Positions 1 through 6,547 of a stretch of 9,338 bases of DNA are shown one piece after another. The notes beneath the pieces were generated by a model. The model saw only the letters and a list, made by a program, of their open reading frames with translations. It was not told where the DNA came from and ran no database searches. The translations under genes and the position numbers were made by a program. The DNA comes from Prevotellaceae bacterium (GTDB taxonomy: Bacteria; Bacteroidota; Bacteroidia; Bacteroidales; Bacteroidaceae): assembly GCA_905371275.1 (NCBI GenBank), contig CAJPLH010000070.1, positions 1 through 9,338 on the forward strand, given 5' to 3'. Within the stretch, counting starts at the first letter, position 1. Each line of letters opens with the position of its first letter.

Positions 1-16
1 CTCTAACGTCTAATAT

Positions 17-481
17 CTATTCCTTCACTTTAACGTCAGGATTCACACGTGTTTCCACTTTACTTTTAAGGTCTTGATAGTTCTTAAGAACTTCTTCCTT
101 AATCTTCGTCGAACTCACGCCATCACCATAAGGAAAATAGAAGACATCCACCCCAAGTTCTTTGAGGTAGTCGTATTTTCCTGTCCAGTCATCGCCCACC
201 ACAAATACATCAATGTTGAGTTTTTTGACAATCTCCGTGTGATCGAGCGTACGTTGAGGAATCACCACATCGGGATAACGAAGCGCTTCCAAAATAGCAA
301 GACGTTCTTCGAAAGGAATCACGGGGGGACGCTTATAACTGCTAACTAACTCGTCAGTGCTTACGCCCACAATGAGCGTATCACCCAGTCCGCGAGCGTA
401 TTTTATCATTTTAAGGTGGTTCGAATGGAACATATCGAAAGTACCAGACGTGTAAACCACTATTTTCTTTTGAGCTATCAT
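17..481 (-). CDS. Cytidylyltransferase-like nucleotidyltransferase (TagD/GCT-related)
   Basis: A 154-residue protein of the HIGH-superfamily nucleotidyltransferases, closest in layout to glycerol-3-phosphate cytidylyltransferase (TagD), which makes CDP-glycerol from CTP and glycerol-3-phosphate. Visible features are the N-terminal strand and nucleotide loop SGTFDMFHSNH (residues 12-22), the STDEL segment (41-45), FEERLAILEALRY with Arg60 and Arg68 matching the conserved arginines of TagD, VGDDWTGKYDYL (95-106) and DGVSSTKIKEE (120-130). It is somewhat longer than TagD (about 130 residues), with a charged C-terminal tail. Two signatures deviate: HxGH reads HSNH, and the RTxGISTT element reads YGDGVSST. 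The substrate is therefore unsure; it could activate glycerol phosphate, another polyol phosphate or a sugar phosphate. It follows a flippase and a glycosyltransferase, which suggests surface glycan decoration. It probably has its own promoter. Family is sure, exact reaction is not. Confidence 0.88.
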   Translation of the reverse strand: MIAQKKIVVYTSGTFDMFHSNHLKMIKYARGLGDTLIVGVSTDELVSSYKRPPVIPFEERLAILEALRYPDVVIPQRTLDHTEIVKKLNIDVFVVGDDWTGKYDYLKELGVDVFYFPYGDGVSSTKIKEEVLKNYQDLKSKVETRVNPDVKVKE

Positions 482-506
482 AGAATCTGAAAGGGATTGC
501 TTAGTG

Positions 507-534
507 CAAATGTACGAGTTTCTGCGCAGACAAA
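507..534 (-). promoter_or_regulatory. Candidate promoter of the cytidylyltransferase-like gene
   Basis: Read on the minus strand, positions 514-507 are TACATTTG, an exact match to the Bacteroidota -7 consensus TAnnTTTG. A TTTG at 534-531 could act as the -33 element, but the spacer is 16 bases rather than the usual 19-21, so that half is weak. The spacer contains the perfect palindrome TCTGCGCAGA (521-530), a possible operator. Transcription would begin about 20 bases before the start codon of the downstream gene. The 154-base gap holding this site contains no convincing gene. Confidence 0.5.
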
Positions 535-635
535 CCGATATTCAAGCGAGAAATCGTGGAAAGTGGTAAGATTTGTTGCTACCATCGCACTAGAAACAGG
601 AAAGTTGCGCTGTGGAAGTGGGGAGAGAATTGCTG

Positions 636-1634
636 CTACTTTCCGAATAGTCGCGTTTTAAGTTTCTGGAAAAAGCGCGAAACACTGTAGCGTCTCAGTC
701 GCTGTCGAATGATGCGAGGAAGTTCTAAAACATAATAGCCCGCTGCACCACTCATCCATAGATATTTGAACCAAATGCGCTGTCGAGAAACCCCGAAAGC
801 ATTCCAAGGTTTAGCAGCACCGATGAAGTGCAGTTGGATGGGATGGGCAAGCGCGTCGGAGAAGATGCGACGACGTTCAGCATCATCTTTGGGAAGCGAC
901 TGACAAAATTCGTAGAAAGGAGTCGTTTGCGGATCTACTTTGTAATAAGAATTGCAAACACAATAGTGCATAGACAGATGTCTAACGGAATGTCCTGCAC
1001 AAATCGCCATACAGTCTTGTTCAGGAAAAGGCAGACGCGCATAATTGTTCTGATAAAACTCCGTCCAAGTAGTTTGCATCTTGTCGCGTCGCAAAGTTTC
1101 AAGATTAAAAAGAAGGAAACCCGCAGCAATCTCTTTAGAGAGTAAATCCTGTTCTTGTTCAGAAAACGACCGATAGAGAGCAGCACGCGAAGTAGGAAGT
1201 ATCGTGTCTACACCAGCATAATAGAAATCTTCATCAGCAAATGCCATAAACGCTTCCGACACATCGCCTAGAAATACCACATCCACATCAGAACAAAGCA
1301 CACGTTTGTGTTGAGAAAAAAGTTCAGGCGCGCACAGTTTGAAATAAATCTCTTTTGAAAAGTGTGATTTACTCGGACATTCCTGCGCAATAGCATCATT
1401 TGACGTATCGTAAAAATGCAAAGAAGCGTGTGGGAATTTCCCAACAACGCGTTGCAATTCACGTTGAGCCTTTGCTGAAATCCCAGGATGCAACACATAA
1501 AGTTCGTAGCAGTGGCTCTTCTCCGCGTGGTGCAGGAGCGAGAAAAAGGTAACAATGGCAGGCACCACATAGTTCTCGTCAAAGGTAAAGAAAATAGGAA
1601 TCACCTGCTTGTTATTTTGCGCTGAATGGCTCAT
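636..1634 (-). CDS. Family 8 glycosyltransferase
   Basis: A 332-residue retaining glycosyltransferase of CAZy family GT8, the family of the LPS galactosyl- and glucosyltransferases (WaaJ/RfaJ, LgtC). It has the family marks in order: an N-terminal Rossmann-type segment PIFFTFDENYVVPAIVTFFS (13-32), the metal-binding DxD motif as SDVDVVF (Asp116, Asp118), the AAGFLLFNLETLRR segment (170-183), PEQDCMA (204-210), and the C-terminal HFIGAAKPW motif (His269, Lys275) that binds the nucleotide diphosphate. The last 30 or so residues are rich in arginine and lysine, consistent with attachment to the inner face of the membrane. Donor sugar and acceptor cannot be read from the sequence. Its ATG overlaps the flippase stop as ATGA, so the two are translationally coupled and probably serve one surface polysaccharide or lipid-linked glycan. 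Confidence 0.93.
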   Translation of the reverse strand: MSHSAQNNKQVIPIFFTFDENYVVPAIVTFFSLLHHAEKSHCYELYVLHPGISAKAQRELQRVVGKFPHASLHFYDTSNDAIAQECPSKSHFSKEIYFKLCAPELFSQHKRVLCSDVDVVFLGDVSEAFMAFADEDFYYAGVDTILPTSRAALYRSFSEQEQDLLSKEIAAGFLLFNLETLRRDKMQTTWTEFYQNNYARLPFPEQDCMAICAGHSVRHLSMHYCVCNSYYKVDPQTTPFYEFCQSLPKDDAERRRIFSDALAHPIQLHFIGAAKPWNAFGVSRQRIWFKYLWMSGAAGYYVLELPRIIRQRLRRYSVSRFFQKLKTRLFGK

Positions 1635-3085
1635 ACTTTACGTCTTTTTTTGAGGAGATAATCAATGCTTTCTTGCAAAATGTCGGAGTGCAACATCCAG
1701 AGTATCAAAGGATAGAGTGGAGCAGCGCACACAATCTTCGCCAATAGACTAGCCAGAAGCGACCATTTCAGTTGTTCAATGCCGAGATAAACACCGCCCA
1801 TCACGCCCACTGAAACCAAAAGGAAAGGAGCAATGTCGCACAACACCTGCCAATAACCAATGCAAAGTTCTTGTCGCACGAAGAAGTGCCAAACACCCAC
1901 CCAGAGAAAATTGATAATAATGTAAGGAAGCAACATCACCATCACACCAAACGGCGCACTGAAGATGGCAGCGATGAGCTGACAAATCACCATCGCAATT
2001 AAGCCCCACATATACGTGCCCGAACGTCCGCGGCTCAAAAGAAATTGCGTGTAGAGCGTAGACGCAGGCAAAAAAGCCCCACTGATGCAAAGTAGCATCA
2101 AGATGCGCGTAGCCATTTCCCACTTCTCTCCCAGTGCAATGAGTATCAATTCGCGACTGATGATAGAAAGACCAAACATAATGGGAAACGCCAAAAAGCA
2201 AGTAAATCGCAGCATCTTGCGAAACACGCGCGCTTGACGTTCGCGATCGTCTTGTGTTTCCACAAAGAGCGGTTGTGCCACTCCGTTCACAATGCCCGTC
2301 ACCACAGAGTGTCCCATAAAATTCCACTTATTCGCTTGCGTGTAGTTCCCCACCATTTGCGCATTATAAACGCGTCCGAGAATAAGCGAAAAGAAATTGT
2401 TGTTGATATGACTCACCAAATTAGTGATGAGCAGTCTACTGCTGAATCCAAACATCTGTCGCACGGGCGAGAAATCCCATTGAAAAGTAGGATGCCAGCG
2501 CGCAAACCACCAATAGAGCGCAGTGTTGAGTCCCACATAAACAAGCGTTTGTGTAGCAATGCCCCAGTATTCGAAATGATGATAAGCCAGCGTGATACCC
2601 ACAATGCCCGACACAATCATAGCAATGAGGTTAGAGAGCGTCTTTTCGCGCACTTTCATTTGTTTCAGCAATAAAGCAGAAGGCGCAATGCTCATGCTCG
2701 AGATGATGAACGAAAGAAAAAGGTAGCGCGAAAGCGGAATCAGTCGTGCATCGCGATAGTAGTCGGCAATGAATGGAGCTGCGAAAAAGAGGAGCGTGTA
2801 GAGCAACAAACTCGCAGGAAGTGAAAACCAAAACACAGCGTTGTAGTCGCGGTGTTCAATGGTGGGACGGTTCACCAAAGCAGCGGTGAAACCACTTTCC
2901 TGAATGGTCGAAGCAATCAGAGAGAATATCGTGAGTTGTCCCACCATTCCGTAGTCGGCAGTGGAAAGCATACGTGCCAACCAAATGCCGAACACGAGAG
3001 TGAGCACTTGTTGTGCGCCATTGCTGAGCGTACCCCACAACAAACCTTTTGCGGTTTTCGATTTTAGTGTTGAAGCGTTTGACAT
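1631..3085 (-). CDS. Wzx/WzxC-type polysaccharide flippase
   Basis: A 484-residue multi-pass membrane protein of the MOP/MATE-like exporter superfamily, in the polysaccharide biosynthesis (WzxC/TuaB-like) branch. Such proteins flip undecaprenyl-linked oligosaccharides across the inner membrane. A short polar N-terminus (SKTAKGLLWGTLSNGAQQV, 9-27) is followed by about a dozen hydrophobic segments. Motifs typical of WzxC proteins are LSTADYGMVGQ (40-50) and ESGFTAALVNRP (63-74), the latter matching the usual 'GF.AALI.R' stretch. The C-terminus ends in KKRRKV, fitting a cytoplasmic positive tail. It starts about 45 bases after the rseP terminator, so it probably has a separate promoter, and its stop overlaps the GT8 start by four bases. 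Family is clear; the transported glycan is unknown, and no polymerase or chain-length regulator is visible in the window. Confidence 0.93.
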   Translation of the reverse strand: MSNASTLKSKTAKGLLWGTLSNGAQQVLTLVFGIWLARMLSTADYGMVGQLTIFSLIASTIQESGFTAALVNRPTIEHRDYNAVFWFSLPASLLLYTLLFFAAPFIADYYRDARLIPLSRYLFLSFIISSMSIAPSALLLKQMKVREKTLSNLIAMIVSGIVGITLAYHHFEYWGIATQTLVYVGLNTALYWWFARWHPTFQWDFSPVRQMFGFSSRLLITNLVSHINNNFFSLILGRVYNAQMVGNYTQANKWNFMGHSVVTGIVNGVAQPLFVETQDDRERQARVFRKMLRFTCFLAFPIMFGLSIISRELILIALGEKWEMATRILMLLCISGAFLPASTLYTQFLLSRGRSGTYMWGLIAMVICQLIAAIFSAPFGVMVMLLPYIIINFLWVGVWHFFVRQELCIGYWQVLCDIAPFLLVSVGVMGGVYLGIEQLKWSLLASLLAKIVCAAPLYPLILWMLHSDILQESIDYLLKKRRKV

Positions 3086-3130
3086 AAGTTGTCGGACGTG
3101 TGAGAGGAGAGCTTCTTAAAGAGTAATAAC

Positions 3131-3163
3131 AAAGGTGCGCAGGAAAACGTCCCACGCACCTTT
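3131..3163 (-). terminator. Rho-independent terminator after rseP
   Basis: A nine-base perfect inverted repeat, AAAGGTGCG at 3131-3139 and CGCACCTTT at 3155-3163, encloses a 15-base loop that can pair three further bases (3142-3144 with 3150-3152). Reading leftwards as an rseP transcript would, the stem ends in CCTTT and continues GTTATTACTCTTT, a U-rich tail. It begins 20 bases after the rseP stop, the expected place for the end of the tsaB-to-rseP transcript. The tail is not a pure U-run, so readthrough into the flippase gene is possible. Confidence 0.75.
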
Positions 3164-3183
3164 TGGGGATAGTGTTGGGTGTT

Positions 3184-4599
3184 TTAGAAAATGAAACGCA
3201 CGACGTCGTTGAAGATGCCCAATGCCATCAAACCCAGCACAAAGTAGAAACCTACGGTGTTCACATAGCCAATCCATTTGTCAGACAAGCGGCGACGAGT
3301 GATGATTTCAATGAGTGTGATGAAGATGTAGCCACCGTCGAGCATAGGAATGGGGAGGAAGTTCATAAAAGCAAGCATCAACGAGATGAAAGCAGTAAGA
3401 CTCCAGAAAGCAGTCCAATTCCAAACAGAAGGGAACATACTACCGATTGCGCCAAACGATCCAACGCTCTTCACACCATCAGCTGAGAAGAGATAGCGCA
3501 AATCGCTCACATAGCCTTTGAGCACAGTCAGTCCGTGAGAAATACCAGCAGGAATCGCTTCAAGGAAACTATAGTTGATCTTTTCGGTGGGATAATCCAA
3601 AAGGACATTGTGTTTCGTCACACCCAACTTTCCTTCCGCATTCAGAGAGAAACGGAGCGTATCGGCAGCCCCATTCAGCATTTGTTTTTTGTCTTGCGCT
3701 GCGTGTTTCACCACGAGGGTTGTTTGCAAGAGTTTGGCATCAACACCATTACCTTTTGCAGCAGCAATTTTATCTTGGATGGGATAAAGCAAATTGTCAA
3801 TCTCGTTCCAAGTGCTCACCTCGTGTCCATTCAGAGCAATAATAGTGTCCCCTTTGTGCAATCCAGCTCTCTTTGCAGGACTTTCTGCCAGCACGCTGTC
3901 CACCACAGAGGGCAATGTCAGTGCAACGAAAGGAGGTTGTTGTTTCAAAGCTTTGAGCAAATCGAAACCACCCTCGATGTTGATGTCGAGTTGTTTTCCG
4001 TTGCGCAACACGTGCACCGTGTGCGCATCGCCCAAATCGCGGAGCAAAGCCACGTGGTCAAGGTATGTGTAAGTCTTGCTGTCCACTCCCGTGATGAGAT
4101 CACCGTCTTGGAAACCTAATTTCTTCGCTTCAGTGTTGAAAGACATACCGTGAGAGATTCCTTTGAGCGGAACGCGTTGTTCGCCATTCGACCACAAGAG
4201 CATAGCATAGATGAAGAGTGCAAGGAGGAAATTCACCAAAACACCGCCCACCATCACGAAAAGACGTTGCCAAGCAGGTTTGTTTTTGAACAATTCATTA
4301 GCAGGAAGCGAGGCTTCTTCTTTCGCCACAGCTTCAGCGTCACTACTTTCGTCCACCATTCCTGCGATTTCAACATCACCACCGAAAGGCAGCCAACCAA
4401 TGACAAAATCAGGGTTGCCCCAACGGCCTAGTTTTAGTGCCTTCTTTTTGCCACCTTTCCAGAAGTCAAAGAAAAGGCTAAAGCGATGCACGCGGATGCC
4501 AAACACTTTGGCAAAGAAAAAGTGTCCTCCTTCGTGGAGAATCACGAGAATTGAGATGCTCAAAATGAGCTGAAGGGCTTTAATCAAAAATACTTCCAT
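3184..4599 (-). CDS. rseP: RIP metalloprotease RseP (site-2 protease family)
   Basis: A 471-residue inner-membrane zinc protease, slightly longer than E. coli RseP (450). Site-2 proteases cut transmembrane segments, such as anti-sigma factors after a first cut, and can clear leftover signal peptides. The first membrane helix carries the zinc motif HEGGH (22-26, catalytic Glu23). The loop GWLPFGGDVEIAGMVDE (68-84) matches the conserved GxxPxGGxV element. A second helix follows at about 115-135. Two PDZ-like regions lie at about 145-225 and 228-300, the second with SPAKRAGLHKGDTIIALNG (240-258). The third zinc ligand is in NFLPIPMLDGG (413-423, Asp421), and a last helix follows at about 447-468. 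All catalytic residues are present. It is the last gene of the housekeeping cluster, 87 bases after dxr, and is followed by a terminator. The rseP-after-dxr order is common in bacteria. Confidence 0.96.
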   Translation of the reverse strand: MEVFLIKALQLILSISILVILHEGGHFFFAKVFGIRVHRFSLFFDFWKGGKKKALKLGRWGNPDFVIGWLPFGGDVEIAGMVDESSDAEAVAKEEASLPANELFKNKPAWQRLFVMVGGVLVNFLLALFIYAMLLWSNGEQRVPLKGISHGMSFNTEAKKLGFQDGDLITGVDSKTYTYLDHVALLRDLGDAHTVHVLRNGKQLDINIEGGFDLLKALKQQPPFVALTLPSVVDSVLAESPAKRAGLHKGDTIIALNGHEVSTWNEIDNLLYPIQDKIAAAKGNGVDAKLLQTTLVVKHAAQDKKQMLNGAADTLRFSLNAEGKLGVTKHNVLLDYPTEKINYSFLEAIPAGISHGLTVLKGYVSDLRYLFSADGVKSVGSFGAIGSMFPSVWNWTAFWSLTAFISLMLAFMNFLPIPMLDGGYIFITLIEIITRRRLSDKWIGYVNTVGFYFVLGLMALGIFNDVVRFIF

Positions 4600-4659
4600 A
4601 AGAAGAATGAGTTGCTTGTTTGTTTATTGTAGTTCGTTGAGAGAAAGAACGTTTCGTAA

Positions 4660-4681
4660 AATGGTTGGTCACAAAACCATT
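4660..4681 (-). other. Short hairpin in the dxr-rseP gap
   Basis: AATGGTT (4660-4666) and AACCATT (4675-4681) form a perfect 7-bp stem with an 8-base loop, immediately after the dxr stop codon on the minus strand. On that strand the stem is followed by TTACG, too short a U-tract for a good terminator. It may be an RNA processing or stability element, or weak attenuation between dxr and rseP. No TAnnTTTG box is visible in the rest of the 87-base gap. Confidence 0.35.
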
Positions 4682-4686
4682 AACCA

Positions 4687-5835
4687 CTAATCAATCATTG
4701 CAGCCACCAACTTTCTCACTTCTGTGTCCGACTCGAAATAGTCGTCAAGTGTGGGATGCTCAATGAAAGTGGCTTCTTTCATCGCTCTTCTGATGAGGCG
4801 CGCAATGTCTAGATAACCGATGCGTCCTTCTCGAAAAGCCAAATTCACCACCTCGTTGGCAGCATTGACAACGCAAGGCATATTTCCTCCGACAGCCACC
4901 GCTTCATAGGCGATGCGCAAACAGTCGAAACGCTCGAAATCTGGACGTTCAAAGGTGAGCTTTCCCAATGCCGTCAAATCAAGACGACCACCGCTTAAAT
5001 TGTCGTGACGTGGAAAGGAGAGCGCGTATTGGATGGGCAGACGCATATCGGGCAATCCCATTTGTGCTTTCACGCAGCCGTCTGCTAACTGCACCGCACT
5101 GTGCACGATGCTTTCGGGATGCACCACCACTTCCACTTGTTCTGGCGTAAGACCGAAGAGCCATTTGGCTTCAATCATTTCAAAACCTTTGTTCATCATC
5201 GTCGCACTGTCGATGGTGATTTTTGCACCCATCTCCCAATTCGGATGCTGCAAAGCCTGTGCAGCCGTCACTGTTTGCAATTCTTCGAGCGAGAATTTGC
5301 GGAAAGGTCCTCCCGAAGCTGTGAGCAACACTTTGTCGATGGCATTGCCATCTTCGCCCACCAAGCATTGGAATATCGCACTGTGTTCGCTGTCCACGGG
5401 CAGAATCGCCACGCGGTTGCGCACCGCCAATTCAGTAATGAGTTCGCCAGCCACCACCAACGTTTCTTTGTTGGCCAAAGCAATCGTTTTGTGCGCTTCT
5501 ATTGCGGCAATCGTGGGGCGCAAACCGGCAAAACCCACCATAGCGGTGACCACAATGTCCACATCGCCCAAACGTGCCACGTCGCAAAGCGCCTCTGCGC
5601 CCGTCCACACTTTAATGGGAAGATCAGCCAAAGCTGTATTGACCTTATCGTATAGAGTTTCATCGGCAATCACCACGACCTCGGGCTGAAATTCGCGTGC
5701 TTGTGCAATGAGCAAATCAGCGTTTCTTCCAGCAGTGAGTGCATAAGCCTCATATTTATCGCGATGTTCGCGAATCACGTCCAAAGTTTGTGTGCCAATG
5801 GAGCCAGTGGCACCTAAAATCGCAATTCTTTTCAT
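4687..5835 (-). CDS. dxr: 1-deoxy-D-xylulose 5-phosphate reductoisomerase
   Basis: Dxr (IspC) converts 1-deoxy-D-xylulose 5-phosphate to 2-C-methyl-D-erythritol 4-phosphate with NADPH, the committed step of the MEP isoprenoid pathway in the cytosol; it is the target of fosmidomycin. From this start the protein has 382 residues. The NADPH-binding loop GATGSIG is at 8-14, ALANKETLVVAGE at 119-131, the metal site VDSEHSA at 147-153 (Asp148, Glu150), TASGGPFR at 172-179, MNKGFEMIEA at 214-223 (Asn215, Lys216, Glu219) and HPESIVHSAV at 239-248. All catalytic residues are present. The chosen ATG gives MKRIAILG, the family's usual beginning, after an A/T-rich AAATAAT. An in-frame ATG at 5850 would add MPTNN and share a base with the rimM stop (TGATG); that start is equally possible. 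Either way translation is likely coupled to rimM. Confidence 0.97.
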   Translation of the reverse strand: MKRIAILGATGSIGTQTLDVIREHRDKYEAYALTAGRNADLLIAQAREFQPEVVVIADETLYDKVNTALADLPIKVWTGAEALCDVARLGDVDIVVTAMVGFAGLRPTIAAIEAHKTIALANKETLVVAGELITELAVRNRVAILPVDSEHSAIFQCLVGEDGNAIDKVLLTASGGPFRKFSLEELQTVTAAQALQHPNWEMGAKITIDSATMMNKGFEMIEAKWLFGLTPEQVEVVVHPESIVHSAVQLADGCVKAQMGLPDMRLPIQYALSFPRHDNLSGGRLDLTALGKLTFERPDFERFDCLRIAYEAVAVGGNMPCVVNAANEVVNLAFREGRIGYLDIARLIRRAMKEATFIEHPTLDDYFESDTEVRKLVAAMID

Positions 5836-5849
5836 ATTATTTGTCGGCA

Positions 5850-6410
5850 TCAAGCATTGAGGTCAAGGATGCCTTCGGGCAAATTCAACAGCAAATAGCG
5901 GTCTTTCACACTGTAATCCACCACAAAATCATCGTGAAGCGGAAGGAGTAGTTCATCACCTTCTTCTGTTTCCACGGTGAGCAATGTGTTAGCCGTCGAG
6001 GTGTTCACCTGACTTATCCTTCCGAGTTCGTAAGTAGCCAATTGTTCTTCGGTAGTGTTGGCTTCATCCACGAGCAACAACTGAAAACCGGTGAAAGCAT
6101 TGAGAGAAGTCAGTTCTTCGTGCTCTTCTTCGTCCACAAATTGGTGAGGATAAAACACAGGAAGTCCCACTAGTCGGCGCGCAGTAACATCGTCTTCCAC
6201 TTCCTCAAATTTGATGATAACCGCTTCGTTGTTTTTGAAACGATATTCTTCAAAGAAAAAGGGAACGAAAAGCCCATCAATGCGCAAAACGAGATATTCG
6301 GCTTCGGCACGATCGAAAATGTCGTCGGTGAATTGCAATTCCACTTCTCCGTGGATGCCGTGGGTGCGCGTGATGCGACCTATCTGAAAAACTTCTTCGG
6401 GGGTAATCAT
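5850..6410 (-). CDS. rimM: Ribosome maturation factor RimM
   Basis: RimM binds ribosomal protein S19 and assists maturation of the 30S head domain in the cytoplasm. The protein has 186 residues, close to E. coli RimM (182). The N-terminal RimM beta-barrel opens with IGRITRTHGIHGEVEL (10-25), the family signature, and includes VEDDVTARRLVG (71-82). The C-terminal PRC-barrel covers about 100-182 and contains ELGRISQVNTSTANTLLTV (128-146) and LLPLHDDFVVDYSVKDR (155-171), matching the usual 'LlPf...V...d' segment. The protein is very acidic in its middle (EEEHEEL). It lies 137 bases downstream of murA and is coupled to dxr: its TGA at 5852-5850 can share a base with a dxr ATG. In many bacteria rimM sits beside rpsP, trmD and rplS instead, so this setting reflects the Bacteroidota order. 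Confidence 0.95.
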   Translation of the reverse strand: MITPEEVFQIGRITRTHGIHGEVELQFTDDIFDRAEAEYLVLRIDGLFVPFFFEEYRFKNNEAVIIKFEEVEDDVTARRLVGLPVFYPHQFVDEEEHEELTSLNAFTGFQLLLVDEANTTEEQLATYELGRISQVNTSTANTLLTVETEEGDELLLPLHDDFVVDYSVKDRYLLLNLPEGILDLNA

Positions 6411-6480
6411 TGAGAAAAAGTGGAAAGATATAGACTGAAAAGGATAGAAGTTGGTGACTCCGTGTTCTTTCTATTATTAA

Positions 6481-6499
6481 TGCGTGGAGCGTCTACGCA
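6481..6499. other. Compact hairpin in the murA-rimM gap
   Basis: TGCGT (6481-6485) and ACGCA (6495-6499) pair. The stem can extend to eight base pairs with one G-U pair in a plus-strand RNA, or one A-C mismatch in the minus-strand RNA, leaving a three-base loop. It lies about 50 bases after the murA stop. Read leftwards it is followed by TTAATAATAG, a poor U-tract, so a terminator is doubtful; an RNA processing site or weak attenuator is as likely. The surrounding 137 bases contain no ATG-initiated reading frame on the coding strand. Confidence 0.35.
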
Positions 6500-6547
6500 A
6501 CTAATGTGTGAGTGCTAGAGCAACGGTCAATGCAGCACGTAGCAACT

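Noticed and set aside
478..585. A 35-residue minus-strand reading frame ending in an ATGA overlap with the cytidylyltransferase-like gene
   Set aside because: It spans the candidate promoter, has no family resemblance I can recognise, and its composition looks like translated intergenic sequence. The stop overlap alone is not enough to call a gene.
4525..4539. HEGGH instead of the commoner HEFGH or HELGH in RseP, considered as an inactive protease
   Set aside because: The two middle residues of HExxH are variable and the histidines, glutamate and the distal LDG aspartate are all present, so activity is expected.
5033..5689. A 218-codon plus-strand frame opposite dxr
   Set aside because: It is an antisense shadow of a fully conserved dxr; its composition is Ser/Thr/Ala-rich without any domain, as expected from the codon pattern of the opposite strand.
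6423..6430. TATCTTTC on the minus strand upstream of rimM, one mismatch from the -7 consensus
   Set aside because: It ends only 12 bases before the start codon and has no TTG at the -33 distance, so it is not supported as a promoter.
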